From Zetaproteobacteria bacterium CG06_land_8_20_14_3_00_59_53 (lineage in GTDB: Bacteria > Pseudomonadota > Zetaproteobacteria > Mariprofundales > Mariprofundaceae), in contig PEWE01000013.1 in the NCBI GenBank assembly GCA_002779605.1, positions 80,578 to 144,577 on the forward strand: a DNA stretch of 64,000 nt. Reading direction: 5' to 3'. Below the pieces are notes generated by a model. It saw only the letters and a list, made by a program, of their open reading frames with translations, had not been told where the DNA came from and searched no databases. Made by a program: the position numbers and the translations under genes. Below, one piece after another: positions 29,420-39,838 of the stretch. Within the stretch, counting starts at the first letter, position 1; the number at the start of each line of letters is the position of its first letter.

Positions 29420-30838
29420 TTATGCCCGTGCTGCGGCAGCGTTCGGCTGGCCGGCAGTCCGGATGGTCATGACGATGTTGTAGAGCATGATGATGGCGCC
29501 CAGCAGTACCAGCAGGCCGCCGACAGAGCGCAGCACATAGTACGGATGCATGGCGACCACGCTTTCTGCAAAGGTGTAGGCCAGATTGCCGTAGTCATCG
29601 GTGGCGCGCCACATCAGGCCCTGCATGATGCCGGATACCCACATCGCGCAGATGTAGATCACCGTGCCGATGGTGTGGATCCAGAAATGCGTGTTCACCA
29701 GTCCGACGGAATAGATCTCCTTGTTCCACAGGCGGGTGACCAGATGATAGATCGCACCTACAGACACCATCACCACCCAACCGAGTGCGCCGGAATGCAC
29801 ATGGCCGATGGTCCAGTCAGTATAGTGGGAAAGTGCGTTCACGGTTTTCAGCGACATCACCGGGCCCTCGAAGGTGGACATCGCATAGAAGGCCAATGAT
29901 ACGACAAGGAAGCGAAGCACGTAGTCGTCACGCAGTTTGTGCCAGGCACCGGAGAGAGTCATCAGGCCGTTCACAGCGCCACCCCAGGATGGAATGATCA
30001 TGGCAATGGATACGGCGGCACCGAGTGAGCCGGCCCAGTCGGGCAGGGCGGTGTATTGCAGATGATGCGCACCGAGCCATACATAACCGAACATCAGCGC
30101 CCAGAAGTGCAGCACGGAGAGGCGGTAGGAGAAGATGGGGAGATCGGCCTGCTTGGGGATAAAGTAATACATGATGCCGAGGAAACCGGCGGTCAGGAAA
30201 AAGCCCACTGCGTTATGGCCCCACCACCACTGGATCATGGCGTCGTGCACGCCGGAGAACAACGAATACGACTTGGTCATGGTCACCGGAATGGCCAGCG
30301 AGTTCACCACATGCAGGTAGGTGATCATGATCATCATGCCGAGGAAGAACCAGTTGGCCACATAGATATGTGAGACCTTGCGGTTGGCGATGGTCATGAT
30401 GAAGTTGAACATATAGGACAGCCAGACCACGGCAATTGCTATGTCTATGGGCCATTCCAGTTCGGCGTATTCCTTGCCGGAGGTCCAGCCCATCGGGAAG
30501 GAGACCACGGCGGAAACGATGATCAGGTTCCAGCCGATGAAGGTGAACCAGGCCAGCTTGCTGCTCCACAGCGGCACTGCGCAGGTGCGCTGCACCACAT
30601 AGAAGGCGGTCGCCATCAGCGTGCAGCCTCCGAATGCGAAAATCACCGCATTGGTATGCAGTGGGCGCAGACGTCCGAAGCTGAGATACTCACTCACATT
30701 GAGTGATGGGAACGATAACTGCCATGCAATCAAATCGCCCACCAGCGCGCCGACGACGAAATAAACCACTGCACAGACGGCAAAAGCTTTGACAATCGCC
30801 ATGTTGTAGTTGGGATTTTCAGAAACATTTCCGACCAC
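29420..30838 (-). CDS. ccoN: cbb3 oxidase catalytic subunit CcoN
   Basis: Heme-copper oxidase subunit reducing O2 with high affinity, the key respiratory enzyme of microaerophiles. About 12 helices; His ligands in [23 protein letters not shown] (with CuB His and the Tyr cross-link region) and [16 protein letters not shown]. The start is placed at GTG 30838, because GGAGG lies eight bases ahead; a GTG at 30847 overlaps that site. It has about 472 residues. No convincing FNR box was found upstream (30839-30912). Confidence 0.95.
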   Translation of the reverse strand: MVGNVSENPNYNMAIVKAFAVCAVVYFVVGALVGDLIAWQLSFPSLNVSEYLSFGRLRPLHTNAVIFAFGGCTLMATAFYVVQRTCAVPLWSSKLAWFTFIGWNLIIVSAVVSFPMGWTSGKEYAELEWPIDIAIAVVWLSYMFNFIMTIANRKVSHIYVANWFFLGMMIMITYLHVVNSLAIPVTMTKSYSLFSGVHDAMIQWWWGHNAVGFFLTAGFLGIMYYFIPKQADLPIFSYRLSVLHFWALMFGYVWLGAHHLQYTALPDWAGSLGAAVSIAMIIPSWGGAVNGLMTLSGAWHKLRDDYVLRFLVVSLAFYAMSTFEGPVMSLKTVNALSHYTDWTIGHVHSGALGWVVMVSVGAIYHLVTRLWNKEIYSVGLVNTHFWIHTIGTVIYICAMWVSGIMQGLMWRATDDYGNLAYTFAESVVAMHPYYVLRSVGGLLVLLGAIIMLYNIVMTIRTAGQPNAAAARA

Positions 30839-31022
30839 GGTTTCCACCTCCTTGGGTAAAGTTGTATCCGGAGTCTATGAAGTAAAAGTTTATTCGTCCA
30901 TAGTTTTTTTACGTGGAAAACCGAGTGTTGCGGAGGGTTATCCTGAAGGTGGTAAAGGGTCGTGAGGTTTGCACAGGCGAAAAAAAAGGAGCCACGATTT
31001 CTCGTGACTCCTTGATCGCTAA

Positions 31023-31098
<76 letters not shown>

Positions 31099-31121
31099 AT
31101 GCGATGTTCTGCGGGAGGCGG

Positions 31122-31149
31122 ATTATGGGAAAATGGTTCGCGGATGCAA
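31122..31149 (-). promoter_or_regulatory. probable sigma-70 promoter of tRNA-Phe
   Basis: On the minus strand TTGCAT, 16 bases, then CATAAT sit about 24 bases above the tRNA 5' end, a near-consensus -35/-10 pair at the right distance. Confidence 0.5.
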
Positions 31150-31208
31150 GTGCGAATTATCGTCGGCACCGGGCAGCCGCTGTGTGATGTGTCGCAGGTA
31201 ACCGGAAA

Positions 31209-31235
31209 CCGGCCCCCGTCGGGACAGGGGGCCGG
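31209..31235 (-). terminator. terminator-like hairpin after the dcd-orn-orf operon
   Basis: CCGGCCCCC and GGGGGCCGG pair around a nine-base loop 18 bases below the small orf stop. The T-run on the minus strand is short (GGTTTCC), so termination may be partial and could run toward the tRNA. Confidence 0.45.
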
Positions 31236-31252
31236 CGGGAACGGCTGCGGAT

Positions 31253-31465
31253 TCAGAATTTGACGCGGTATTGGGTATCCAGCCAGCAACGCGGCAGGGC
31301 TTCATCGGACGGGAAGCACAGGCCCGATTTGTTGACTGTGATCGGATCGCCGACCTCTTCGCCGGCCTGAAAGCGCACCTTCATCTTGGCAGATGCCGGG
31401 TTGAACATCTCTTTGGGGTCAAGAACCTCGACCAGGTCACCTGACTTTTTGTCTTTGAGAAACAT
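31253..31465 (-). CDS. 70-residue conserved protein (often mis-named acetyltransferase)
   Basis: Starts at ATG 31465 with GGAGG six bases upstream, well inside a longer open frame whose extra N-terminus is antisense-like. MFLKDKKSGDLVEVLD opens it and ALPRCWLDTQYRV closes it; similar small proteins occur in pseudomonads and related bacteria under the misleading name acetyltransferase, with no catalytic domain visible. It follows orn by 67 bases. Function unknown. Confidence 0.7.
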   Translation of the reverse strand: MFLKDKKSGDLVEVLDPKEMFNPASAKMKVRFQAGEEVGDPITVNKSGLCFPSDEALPRCWLDTQYRVKF

Positions 31466-31532
31466 ATCCAACCTCCTTGTCCTGATTTGTTGCATCCATT
31501 GTAGACGGAGGGTCGGACAAGTGCCAACACAT

Positions 31533-32090
31533 TCAGTTTGTGGGGATAAACACCTTCTCGCGGTACAAGCGCAGTTCATCGATAGAGTCGCGCACATCAT
31601 CCATGGCGAGATGGTTGCCGCTTTTCTCAGGACTCTTCAGGCCGGGGTACCAGCGGCGGGCGACCTCCTTGATGCTGCTGACATCGATATTGCGATAGTG
31701 CAGCCAGGATTCGAGAGCCGGCATGTAGCGCACCAGAAAGCGCCTGTCCTGATGGATGGAGTTGCCGCACAGCGGGGAAGCGCGCTCGGGGGAGTACCTC
31801 TTGATGAACTCGAGCGTGGCGGCTTCGGCCTCGGCCAGCGTGGTGGTCGATTCAAGCACGCGCTTGGAGAGGCCGGATTCGCCATGCTGGCGGACACACC
31901 ATTCGTTCATCGCATCCAGCGCCTCTTGGGGGTGGTGGATGACCAGCACCGGACCCTCGGCCACGAGGTTCAGCTGGGAGTCGGTGATGATGGTGGCGAT
32001 CTCCAGGATGGTATCGGTTTCCGGATCGAGTCCGGTCATTTCAAGGTCCATCCAGACCAGGTTGTTCTTATCGATCTGTTCAGTTTGCAT
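31533..32090 (-). CDS. orn: oligoribonuclease
   Basis: 3'-to-5' exoribonuclease degrading 2-5 nt RNAs and linear pGpG, so it also ends c-di-GMP turnover. DEDDh residues are seen in [11 protein letters not shown] (first Asp and Glu), then the later His-x4-Asp in the C-terminal [12 protein letters not shown]. It has 185 residues, the usual length. Its place after pdxB in a single minus-strand operon is likely co-transcribed. Confidence 0.95.
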   Translation of the reverse strand: MQTEQIDKNNLVWMDLEMTGLDPETDTILEIATIITDSQLNLVAEGPVLVIHHPQEALDAMNEWCVRQHGESGLSKRVLESTTTLAEAEAATLEFIKRYSPERASPLCGNSIHQDRRFLVRYMPALESWLHYRNIDVSSIKEVARRWYPGLKSPEKSGNHLAMDDVRDSIDELRLYREKVFIPTN

Positions 32091-32099
32091 GGCTACACC

Positions 32100-33290
32100 T
32101 TATACGATTTTCATGCCCATCGCGCGGGCAAGCTTGGGGGTCATCGGGTCCGGGCGCCGGAAGTTGAGCGCGACCATCTCCCAGCTGCGCCGCGGCGGGT
32201 AATGCCGGCGCAGCGAGGTGAATCGTCTGGCGATGTCCGGGTCATCGGGATCGAGGCCGCCGCGCAGGGCGGCGTCATCGCCTGCGATATCATACATGGC
32301 CGTGGCGGCGGCATGCAGGTTCGCCCAGATGTCCGTGCTGCAAGGCATGCTCACGGGGAACCCGGCGTCCGGCAGTAGGCCATGCATATCCCATCCGTCC
32401 GGCACACCAAGCCAGCGGCACAGGGCCTTGCGTGCATACAGCGTGTTGGCAGCCTTGCCGTCCACCGAGTGTCCGGCGATATGCGGGGTGGCCAGCGCCA
32501 GTTGCGGGTGGGCCAGCAGGGCGGGGGATATACCCGGTTCGCCCTCCCAGCAGTCGAGCACGGCAAAGCGTGATGCATCAGCGTTCAGCCAGTCCAGCAG
32601 GGCAGCATTATCCAGACAGGCGCCGCGTCCTGCATTAATGATGCCGCGTCCCTTGAAGCGCGCCAGTTCGGCGGCTCCGATCAGGTGCATGGTACAATCC
32701 TCTCCCGTGCGGTGCAGCGGCGTATGCAGGCTGAGTACATCGGCTGTTTCCAGTAGTTCATGCAGTGTTGAGAAGCCGTCGTTCCCCTCTTTGCGTGCTC
32801 GCGGCGGGTCATTGCATAGCACGGGGATGTTCAGGCTGTCACATATGCCGGCAAGCCTGCCGCCGATGCGTCCCGCACCGATGATGCCGATACGGGTGGC
32901 CGGCAGATCGATCAGGCCGCGCGCATGCAGCTCCAGCAGGGTGGTCAGCATGTATTCGATGACCGAGCCGGTGGATGAGCCTGCGGCATTGGCGTGCACG
33001 ATGGCCTGTTCATCCAGCCACACTTTGTCGAAGTGGTCGTCGCCGATGGTGGCGGTGGCTGCAAAGCGCACCGGCGTGCCAGCCAATAACTGTGCATTGA
33101 CCTTTGTACCCGATCGGGTGATCAGCGCATCGGCATGCAGCAGTGCATGGCGATTGATCTCGGAGGCTTCCATCACGTGAAGCGAGACATCAATGCCCGG
33201 CAGCGAGGAGAAGGCTGATTCAACGCCCCAGATGTGTGCATCGGCAACGATGTTCAGCCGGTGGGCCGGATGCGCATCGGCAGTCTGCAT
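32100..33290 (-). CDS. pdxB: erythronate-4-phosphate dehydrogenase
   Basis: NAD-dependent oxidation of 4-phosphoerythronate, second step of DXP-dependent pyridoxal phosphate synthesis. The D-2-hydroxyacid dehydrogenase pattern is seen: NAD motif GIIGAGRIGGRLA, the catalytic Arg in INAGRGACLD, and the His in TPHIAGHSVDGK, whose GHS(V/L)-type loop is specific to PdxB. At 396 residues it is slightly longer than the E. coli enzyme, with a C-terminal dimer domain. It begins one base after the metF stop. Confidence 0.92.
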   Translation of the reverse strand: MQTADAHPAHRLNIVADAHIWGVESAFSSLPGIDVSLHVMEASEINRHALLHADALITRSGTKVNAQLLAGTPVRFAATATIGDDHFDKVWLDEQAIVHANAAGSSTGSVIEYMLTTLLELHARGLIDLPATRIGIIGAGRIGGRLAGICDSLNIPVLCNDPPRARKEGNDGFSTLHELLETADVLSLHTPLHRTGEDCTMHLIGAAELARFKGRGIINAGRGACLDNAALLDWLNADASRFAVLDCWEGEPGISPALLAHPQLALATPHIAGHSVDGKAANTLYARKALCRWLGVPDGWDMHGLLPDAGFPVSMPCSTDIWANLHAAATAMYDIAGDDAALRGGLDPDDPDIARRFTSLRRHYPPRRSWEMVALNFRRPDPMTPKLARAMGMKIV

Positions 33291-33291
33291 G

Positions 33292-34155
33292 CTACAGGCT
33301 CTGGACGATAGCGATGGTCGCTTCGGATTTGTTCAGGGTATAGAAATGCAGGCCTTTCACACCGCTGCCCAGCAGGCCGGAGCACTGTTCCAGAGCCATT
33401 TCGATACCGAGCTTCTTCACCGCATCCAGATCGTCGCGCACCGGCACCATCCTGTTGTGAATCCTCTCCGGAATGCTTGCGCCGCACATCGCGGAGAAGC
33501 GCACGATCTGATCGTAATTGGTGATCGGCATGATGCCCGGAATGATCGGAATGGTGATGCCGGCATCGTCGGCGGCATCCTGAAAGCGGAAAAAGGCCTC
33601 GTTATCGAAGAAATATTGCGTGACCGCGCATGCCGCACCCAGATCCTGCTTCATCTTCAGGTAGCGGATATCGTCCATCATGCCGCCCTTCGATTCCGGA
33701 TGCCCTTCGGGATAGGTGGCGCAGGCGATGGAGAAGCCCTGCCGGTCGTGGATGAAGGAGATCAGGTCGGTGGCGTGCGAAAAACCGCCGGCTGTGGCCT
33801 CGAAACGCCCCATGCCTTCCGGCGGGTCGCCCCTGAGGGCCAGGATGTTTTCGATGCCGGCAGCGCGGTAATCGGCCAGCAGGGCGGCGATGTCGTCGGC
33901 TGTGGAGCCCACACAGGTCAGGTGCGCCACAGGCGACAGGCCGGTCTCGGCCTGGATGCGGGTCACGATTCCCTTGGTGCGTTCCTGGGTGGTGCCGCCG
34001 GCCCCGTAGGTCACCGAGATATAGGCCGGGTTGATGACCTTCAGTTCATCCAGACAGGCCCAAAGGTTCTCCTCGCCCTTGTCGGTCTTCGGCGGGAAGA
34101 ACTCGCAGGAGAAAAGCGGGCCATCGGTCTGTTGCAGGATATCGGAAAGTTTCAT
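33292..34155 (-). CDS. metF: 5,10-methylenetetrahydrofolate reductase
   Basis: FAD enzyme making 5-methyl-THF for methionine synthesis. 287 residues with FSCEFFPPKT at the N-terminus (catalytic Glu), SVTYGAGGTTQERT, LALRGDPP, and the SAM-independent short form. Start ATG at 34155, two bases after the dcd stop. The operon order dcd-metF-pdxB-orn ties nucleotide, folate and vitamin B6 supply together without an obvious shared regulator. Confidence 0.95.
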   Translation of the reverse strand: MKLSDILQQTDGPLFSCEFFPPKTDKGEENLWACLDELKVINPAYISVTYGAGGTTQERTKGIVTRIQAETGLSPVAHLTCVGSTADDIAALLADYRAAGIENILALRGDPPEGMGRFEATAGGFSHATDLISFIHDRQGFSIACATYPEGHPESKGGMMDDIRYLKMKQDLGAACAVTQYFFDNEAFFRFQDAADDAGITIPIIPGIMPITNYDQIVRFSAMCGASIPERIHNRMVPVRDDLDAVKKLGIEMALEQCSGLLGSGVKGLHFYTLNKSEATIAIVQSL

Positions 34156-34157
34156 GC

Positions 34158-34727
34158 TTAAAGCCTCGGAACGGTCACGCCGGTCTGACCCTGATACTTG
34201 CCGGCCTTGTCTTTATAGGAGGTCTCGCAGACCTCGTCGGATTCCAGGAACAGGAACTGGGCCACGCCCTCGCCGGCATAGATCTTGGCGGGAAGCGGCG
34301 TGGTGTTGGAGAACTCCAGCGTCACGTGGCCTTCCCATTCCGGCTCCAGCGGCGTGACGTTGACGATGATGCCGCAGCGCGCATAGGTGGACTTGCCCAG
34401 GCAGATGGTCAGCACACTGCGAGGGATGCGCATGTATTCGATGGTGCGGGCCAGCGCGAAGGAGTTCGGCGGAATGATGCATACATCGGCGTTTACATCC
34501 ACGAACGAGGTCGAACAGAAGTTCTTCGGGTCCACCACGGCGGAATTGATATTGGTGAAGATCTTGAATTCGTTGGAGCAGCGCACATCGTAGCCGTAGG
34601 AGGACAGGCCGTAGGAAACGATGCCCGTACCGTCTTCGGCTTTCTTGATCTGACCGTCCACAAACGGCTCGATCATGCCGTGTTCCTGCGCCATGCGGCG
34701 GATCCACTTGTCAGATTTGATGGACAT
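34158..34727 (-). CDS. dcd: dCTP deaminase
   Basis: Deaminates dCTP to dUTP for thymidylate supply. 189 residues. Seen: [13 protein letters not shown], the active-site loop in [31 protein letters not shown] (given in part), and [12 protein letters not shown]. It belongs to the monofunctional trimeric family. A GGAGG-like site (CTGGAGGGACG) lies ahead of the ATG. It is the first gene of the minus-strand run that ends with the 70-residue orf. Confidence 0.95.
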   Translation of the reverse strand: MSIKSDKWIRRMAQEHGMIEPFVDGQIKKAEDGTGIVSYGLSSYGYDVRCSNEFKIFTNINSAVVDPKNFCSTSFVDVNADVCIIPPNSFALARTIEYMRIPRSVLTICLGKSTYARCGIIVNVTPLEPEWEGHVTLEFSNTTPLPAKIYAGEGVAQFLFLESDEVCETSYKDKAGKYQGQTGVTVPRL

Positions 34728-34817
34728 CGTCCCTCCAGCTCAACTGTTTGCGATGCGGCAGGCTACCGGCATGCCCACTGTTTCGGAAGCATCAAGCGGC
34801 GGCTTCCGCTCATGGGC

Positions 34818-35726
34818 TCAGGTCGGTCGGGCCATCTCTTCGGAGAGCCATGCGCGGAAGGCGGCCAGCTTGGCGGGTTCCTCGCGCCAGTCCGGCCACA
34901 CGAGATAGTAGGCACTGCTGGTCGGCAGGGTTTGGGAAAACGGCTGGATCAGGCGCCCGTCCTTCAATTCCTCCTGCACCAGCAGCGGATCGATGATGGC
35001 AACGCCCAGCCCCCGGATGGCGCCGGCGATGGCGAAGTTGCGCGTCTCGAACTGTAACTCGTGCGCGGGCTTGAGTTCCGGCAGACCGGCTGCGGCCAGC
35101 CAGACGCGCCAGTCGTCGGGGCGCAACTTGGAGTGCAACAGGGTGTGTCCGGCCAGATCGGCGGGGGAAGCGAGCGGGGTCTCGCCTTCAGGCAGGGCGG
35201 GGCTGCACACCGGCGTGAAGCGCTCGTCGAATAAGCGCAGGGCATGAGTGCCCGCCCATACGCCGCGCCCGGAGCGGATGGCGCAGTCCATGTCCGCACG
35301 TGTGAAATCCACCAGATCGATGGAGGTGGAGATGCGCACCTCGATGTCCGGATGGCGCTGCTGGAAGCGGTACAGGCGCGGAATGAACCAGCGCATGGCG
35401 AAGGTGGACAGCATGCTGACATTCAGCACATTCGATGCGCTGCCCGGACGCAGTTGCGCGATGGTTTCCCCCAGAGTGTCGAAGGCCGCGCTGATGCCCG
35501 GCAGGATCAAATGGCCGGCATCGCTGAGTTCCAGGCCCCGGCGGGTGCGCACGAACAACGCGATGCCGAGCTCGGATTCCAGCGCGCGGATCTGGTGGCT
35601 CAGTGCCGACGGGGTGACATGCAGTTCATCCGCAGCCAGTTTAAGGTTAAGATGGCGGCCGGCCGCAACGAAGGCGCGCAACGCGTTCAGCGACGGAAGG
35701 CGGACCGGACTGCGTCTGTCAGGCAT
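34818..35726 (-). CDS. LysR-family transcriptional regulator (GcvA-like)
   Basis: 302 residues. N-terminal winged helix (RLPSLNALRAFVAAGRHLNL, then TPSALSHQIRALE) typical of GcvA relatives, and a periplasmic-binding-protein-like effector domain. It is divergent from leuCD with about 114 bases between them, so LysR-type control of leuCD, with autoregulation, is a natural guess but not shown; no clear T-N11-A palindrome was fixed. Confidence 0.85.
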   Translation of the reverse strand: MPDRRSPVRLPSLNALRAFVAAGRHLNLKLAADELHVTPSALSHQIRALESELGIALFVRTRRGLELSDAGHLILPGISAAFDTLGETIAQLRPGSASNVLNVSMLSTFAMRWFIPRLYRFQQRHPDIEVRISTSIDLVDFTRADMDCAIRSGRGVWAGTHALRLFDERFTPVCSPALPEGETPLASPADLAGHTLLHSKLRPDDWRVWLAAAGLPELKPAHELQFETRNFAIAGAIRGLGVAIIDPLLVQEELKDGRLIQPFSQTLPTSSAYYLVWPDWREEPAKLAAFRAWLSEEMARPT

Positions 35727-35840
35727 GAGAAAAACTCATCATTTGGACAAGAATATATCGATTTATTTGTTTGTATAGCGGAACTATGGTTCGCCATTGA
35801 TTGAGATTGTTTTGTGAAGTTGTTGGAGAAAGGAGTGTTT

Positions 35841-37244
35841 ATGGGCAGGGCATTGTTCGACAAGGTTTGGGACCAGCACGTCGTCAAGGCGAACGAGGAC
35901 GGCTCGACTCTGCTGTATATCGACCGCCATCTGGTGCATGAGGTGACCAGTCCGCAGGCCTTCGAGGGTCTGCGCCTGACCCATCGCAAGCCGTGGCGCG
36001 CCTCCGCCGCCGTGGCCACTCCGGATCACAATGTGCCCACAACTGACCGGGCCAAGGGCATCACCGATCCGATTTCGCGCATTCAGGTGGAAGCGCTGGA
36101 CGAGAACTGCCGTGAGTTCGGGATCACCGAATTCGGCATGAACGATGTGCGTCAGGGTGTGGTGCATGTGATGGGACCCGAGCAGGGCCTGACCCTGCCT
36201 GGCATGACCGTGGTTTGCGGAGATTCGCATACATCAACGCATGGCGCATTTGCCTGCATTGCCATGGGGATCGGCACCTCCGAGGTGGAACATGTGCTGG
36301 CCACGCAGTGCCTGATCCAGCAGAAACCGCGGCGCATGCGCATCACGGTGGAAGGGGCGCTTCCTGCCGGAATCACCGGCAAGGATGTGGCGCTGTACAT
36401 TATCGGCCTGATCGGTACCGCCGGCGGCACTGGCTATGCCATCGAATTCGCCGGTCCCGCCATCCGCCAGCTGTCCATGGAAGGGCGCATGAGCCTGTGC
36501 AATATGGCCATCGAGGCCGGCGCACGCTGCGGCATGGTGGCCGCCGATGACACCACCATCGATTATGTGAAGGGTCGCCCATACTCACCGACGGGAGAGG
36601 ATTGGGACAAGGCGGTGGCCGCATGGCGCGAGCTGCATTCCGATTCGGATGCGGTATTCGACAAGGAGATGGTGTTGCAGGCCTCCGATATCGCCCCGCA
36701 GGTCAGCTGGGGTACCAGCCCGGAGATGGTGCTACCGGTGAGTGCCTCGGTGCCGCATCTGGCCGAGGCGCGCGATGCCGTGCAGCGCGAGTGCTGGGAA
36801 CGTGCCCTGCTGTACATGGGGCTGAGCGAAGGCGAGGTGATCTCCGAGATTGCCGTGGACAAGGTGTTCATCGGTTCCTGTACCAACGGGCGCATCGAGG
36901 ATTTCCGAGCTGCCGCTTCCGTGGTGAAGGGGAAAAAGCTGGCGGCAAACGTGAAGCTCGCCATGGCCGTGCCCGGTTCCGGTCTGGTCAAGCAGCAGGC
37001 CGAAGCCGAGGGGCTGGATGTGATCTTCCGCGAGGCCGGCTTCGAGTGGCGCGAGCCGGGTTGTTCGATGTGTCTGGCGATGAATGCCGACCGGCTGGAG
37101 CCGGGCGAGCGTTGCGCCTCCACCAGCAACCGCAACTTCGAAGGCCGTCAGGGCATGGGCGGACGCACCCATCTGGTCAGCCCCGCGATGGCCGCCGCCG
37201 CCGCGATCGCTGGCCATTTTGTTGATATCAGGGATTGGAGTTAA
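35841..37244 (+). CDS. leuC: 3-isopropylmalate dehydratase, large subunit
   Basis: With LeuD isomerises 2-isopropylmalate to 3-isopropylmalate in leucine synthesis. Aconitase-type 4Fe-4S ligands are seen in GSCTNGR and in the Cys-Ser-Met-Cys of [20 protein letters not shown] is also present. Start ATG at 35841 ([10 protein letters not shown]) with AGGAG spaced six bases; an upstream GTG frame is not needed. 467 residues, family-typical. leuD follows after two bases. Confidence 0.96.
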   Translation: MGRALFDKVWDQHVVKANEDGSTLLYIDRHLVHEVTSPQAFEGLRLTHRKPWRASAAVATPDHNVPTTDRAKGITDPISRIQVEALDENCREFGITEFGMNDVRQGVVHVMGPEQGLTLPGMTVVCGDSHTSTHGAFACIAMGIGTSEVEHVLATQCLIQQKPRRMRITVEGALPAGITGKDVALYIIGLIGTAGGTGYAIEFAGPAIRQLSMEGRMSLCNMAIEAGARCGMVAADDTTIDYVKGRPYSPTGEDWDKAVAAWRELHSDSDAVFDKEMVLQASDIAPQVSWGTSPEMVLPVSASVPHLAEARDAVQRECWERALLYMGLSEGEVISEIAVDKVFIGSCTNGRIEDFRAAASVVKGKKLAANVKLAMAVPGSGLVKQQAEAEGLDVIFREAGFEWREPGCSMCLAMNADRLEPGERCASTSNRNFEGRQGMGGRTHLVSPAMAAAAAIAGHFVDIRDWS

Positions 37245-37246
37245 TC

Positions 37247-37885
37247 ATGCAGGCATTTATCACATTGAGCGGACTGGTGGCCCCGATGGACAGGGCCAAT
37301 GTCGATACCGACGCGATCATCCCCAAGCAGTTCCTGAAAAGTATACGGCGCTCCGGTTACGGCCCGTACCTGTTCGACGAATGGCGCTACGAGGATCGCG
37401 GCGAGCCGGGCATGGATTGCACGCATCGACCGTTGAAGACGGATTTCGTGCTCAACAAGCCGCGCTACAAGGGAGCAAGCATCCTGCTGGCGCGCGAAAA
37501 CTTCGGCTGCGGATCGAGCCGCGAGCATGCGCCGTGGGCGATCCTGGATTACGGCTTCACCTGCGTGATCGCGCCGAGCTTCGCCGACATCTTCTACAAC
37601 AACTGCTTCAAGAACGGCATCCTGCCCATCCGTCTGGATGCGGCGATGGTGGATCGCCTGTTCGCCGCCTGTGCCGCGCAGGAAGGCTATAGCCTGACCG
37701 TGGATCTTGAGGCCCGGTCCATCACCACCCCGGACGGGGAGGTCATCGGATTCGATGTGGACGAGTTCCGCCGCCATTGCCTGCTCAACGGTCTGGACGA
37801 TATCGGTCTGACCCTGCTGGAGGGCGATGCCATCCGCGCCTACGAGGCCAGGCGCAAAGCCGAGGCCCCCTGGCTGGGTCTGTAA
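37247..37885 (+). CDS. leuD: 3-isopropylmalate dehydratase, small subunit
   Basis: Swivel-domain partner of Leu[13 protein letters not shown] near the start binds the substrate; the loop [14 protein letters not shown] is characteristic. 212 residues from ATG 37247, preceded by GGAG; an in-frame TTG at 37235 lies within leuC and is disfavoured. leuA and leuB are not in this window. Confidence 0.95.
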   Translation: MQAFITLSGLVAPMDRANVDTDAIIPKQFLKSIRRSGYGPYLFDEWRYEDRGEPGMDCTHRPLKTDFVLNKPRYKGASILLARENFGCGSSREHAPWAILDYGFTCVIAPSFADIFYNNCFKNGILPIRLDAAMVDRLFAACAAQEGYSLTVDLEARSITTPDGEVIGFDVDEFRRHCLLNGLDDIGLTLLEGDAIRAYEARRKAEAPWLGL

Positions 37886-38017
37886 GGACATTTCATAGAA
37901 AATACCGGCGCGATTGCTTCATGGTATTTTTACCTTCGCGGCGCAAGGATTACACCGTGACCGCCGGTTATATTGTCATATAATTCGATTTAACGTTTGA
38001 TTTCAGGAGATAGGACC

Positions 38018-38704
38018 ATGCAGAAGATGACGAAGTTTGTAGTGCCACTGGCCTTGTGCGCATCACTGGCCGCATGCGTCACCACGCCGAACGATCCGAA
38101 TGCCAATGCCAAGGAAAAGGCCGCCATGGGTGCCGCCGCCGGTGCCGTGCTGGGTGCCGTGATCGGCTATCAGGGCGACCATTCCGGTGGAGCCCTGCGC
38201 GGTGCGCTGGTCGGTGCTGCCGCAGGCGGCGCGCTGGGTGCCGGCGTGGGCGCCTACATGGATAAGCAGCAGGCCGAGTTCAACCGCCAGCTGGCAGCCG
38301 AACAGCAAGCGCACCAGATCGAGATCGAGCGTTTGCAGAACGAGAATCTGAAGATCACCATGAACAGCGAAGTATCCTTCGATTTCGGTTCCGCGAACGT
38401 GACCCCGTCGTTCGGCCGGACGCTGGATAAGGTTGCCGATGTCCTGCAGCGCTACAACCGCTCGGGCGTGACGATCGTCGGTCATACTGACGATGTGGGT
38501 TCCGCCGAGTTCAATCAGCGTCTGTCCCAGCAGCGTGCCGATGCCGTGGCCTACTATCTGGAAAGCCGGGGTGTGAGCCGTCAGCGCATCCGCACCGAAG
38601 GCCGAGGAGAGTCCGAGCCCCGCGCCAGCAACGCCAGCGAAGCCGGTCGTCAGCTGAACCGTCGTGTGGAAATGATCATCCAGCCGGACCCGAACATCCA
38701 GTAA
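38018..38704 (+). CDS. OmpA-family outer-membrane lipoprotein
   Basis: 228 residues. Signal peptide with lipobox LAAC (Cys20) sends it to the outer membrane; a glycine-zipper segment (GAAAGAVLGAVIGYQG, then GALVGAAAGGALGAGVGAY) follows, then a helical linker and the peptidoglycan-binding OmpA domain (TIVGHTDDVGSAEFNQRLS, NRRVEMII). It resembles YiaD-type proteins. Start ATG 38018 with AGGAG upstream. A terminator follows. Confidence 0.9.
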   Translation: MQKMTKFVVPLALCASLAACVTTPNDPNANAKEKAAMGAAAGAVLGAVIGYQGDHSGGALRGALVGAAAGGALGAGVGAYMDKQQAEFNRQLAAEQQAHQIEIERLQNENLKITMNSEVSFDFGSANVTPSFGRTLDKVADVLQRYNRSGVTIVGHTDDVGSAEFNQRLSQQRADAVAYYLESRGVSRQRIRTEGRGESEPRASNASEAGRQLNRRVEMIIQPDPNIQ

Positions 38705-38724
38705 GCGTCCCGCTCCCCGCAATC

Positions 38725-38760
38725 GACCCGGCCCGATCCCGCATCCCGCCGGGTCTTTTT
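38725..38760 (+). terminator. terminator after the OmpA lipoprotein gene
   Basis: GACCCGGC and GCCGGGTC pair over a 15-base loop and run straight into a T-rich tract in the plus direction, 20 bases after the stop. Confidence 0.85.
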
Positions 38761-38855
38761 TCTTTTGACATCCTTAATCTTGTCAATCTCGGTAGGCGGA
38801 AGGACTTGGTACCAGATCAATCGAGACTTCCCCGATGATTCTCGCAAAGTAACCG

Positions 38856-39086
38856 TCATGCAAGACAAGCCACATTGTACGCCATCCCGGCAGCGACCGG
38901 ATTGCGTACAATGTAGCGACTCATCAGGCAGTAGGCGTGGCAAATCCAACCGAATCGATCGACGACATGGGAAAGTACTGACAGAAACAGCTCTCGATCA
39001 TCATCCGACAAATATATATTTCCTGCTGTATCCGCCCGCTTTCTGAATTTATCGGGTATAAATCCATGCATCGTGCGGGGTGGCAA
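38856..39086 (-). pseudogene. decayed REP-associated (IS200-like) tyrosine transposase
   Basis: A frame on the minus strand preserves two separated pieces of a RAYT/Y1 transposase: an N-terminal part (NIYLSDDDRELFLSVLSHV, then RFGWICHAYCLM) and a C-terminal part (SRYIVRNPVAAGMA). The stretch that should lie between them, with the PNHYH metal-binding His pair and the catalytic Tyr, is absent, so the protein cannot transpose. Perfect 11-bp inverted repeats (ACATTGTACGC and GCGTACAATGT, 38872-38914) cover the C-terminal piece. The 438-base gene-free gap 38705-39142 otherwise holds only the OmpA terminator and unassigned sequence. Confidence 0.7.
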
Positions 39087-39142
39087 ATGCGGCGGGGATT
39101 GCTATGCTAACGTCCCGATTTTACATACCAAGGAGTTTACAA

Positions 39143-39790
39143 ATGAGCGTACTGGTAACCAAACAGGCCCCGGATTTCACCGCAACCGCAGTGATGGGCG
39201 ATAATTCATTCAAGGAAGACTTCTCTCTGTCCGACTACAAGGGCAAGTATGTCGTGCTGTACTTCTACCCACTGGACTTCACCTTTGTCTGCCCGTCCGA
39301 GATCATCGCTTTCGACCATCGCCTCAAGGAGTTCGAGGATCGCGGTGTGCAGGTGATCGGCGTGTCCGTCGATTCCCACTTCACCCATCTGGCATGGAAG
39401 AACACGCCGGTGAACAACGGCGGCATCGGCCAGATCCGTTATCCGCTGGTGGCCGACCTGACCAAGGAAATCGCTGCCGACTACGGCGTGCTCATCAATA
39501 ACACCACCGCTGAAGACGATTGCGGTGACCAGTTCCATCTGCTGGGCGGCTCGGTTGCCCTGCGCGGCTCCTTCCTGATCGACAAGGAAGGCGTGGTGCG
39601 TCATCAGGTGGTCAACGATCTGCCGCTGGGTCGTAACATTGATGAGATGCTGCGCATGGTGGATGCCCTGCAGTTCCACGAGGAACACGGCGAGGTTTGC
39701 CCGGCAGGCTGGGACAAGAGCAAGAAGGGCATGGCTGCCTCGACCGAGGGCGTTGCCGCCTATCTGGCCGCCGAAGCAGAGAAGCTGTAA
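39143..39790 (+). CDS. 2-Cys peroxiredoxin (AhpC/Prx1 type)
   Basis: Thiol peroxidase reducing peroxides; needed beside Fe(II) and O2. Peroxidatic Cys50 in TFVCPSE and resolving Cys186 in GEVCPAGW are seen, plus the YF-lacking robust C-terminus. 215 residues from ATG 39143, with AAGGAG eight bases ahead. An insert of about ten residues after ADYGVLI (residues 119-130) brings a third Cys127, unusual for the family. A terminator follows. Confidence 0.93.
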   Translation: MSVLVTKQAPDFTATAVMGDNSFKEDFSLSDYKGKYVVLYFYPLDFTFVCPSEIIAFDHRLKEFEDRGVQVIGVSVDSHFTHLAWKNTPVNNGGIGQIRYPLVADLTKEIAADYGVLINNTTAEDDCGDQFHLLGGSVALRGSFLIDKEGVVRHQVVNDLPLGRNIDEMLRMVDALQFHEEHGEVCPAGWDKSKKGMAASTEGVAAYLAAEAEKL

Positions 39791-39809
39791 GGATCTGATT
39801 GCAGAATCA

Positions 39810-39838
39810 GGGCGGCCTTTCGGGGCCGCCCTTTTTTT
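39810..39838 (+). terminator. rho-independent terminator after peroxiredoxin
   Basis: GGGCGGCC and GGCCGCCC pair over a six-base loop, followed by seven Ts in the plus direction. Confidence 0.9.

Noticed and set aside
30839..30912. FNR/ANR box ahead of ccoN
   Set aside because: No TTGAT-N4-ATCAA-like dyad was found by eye.
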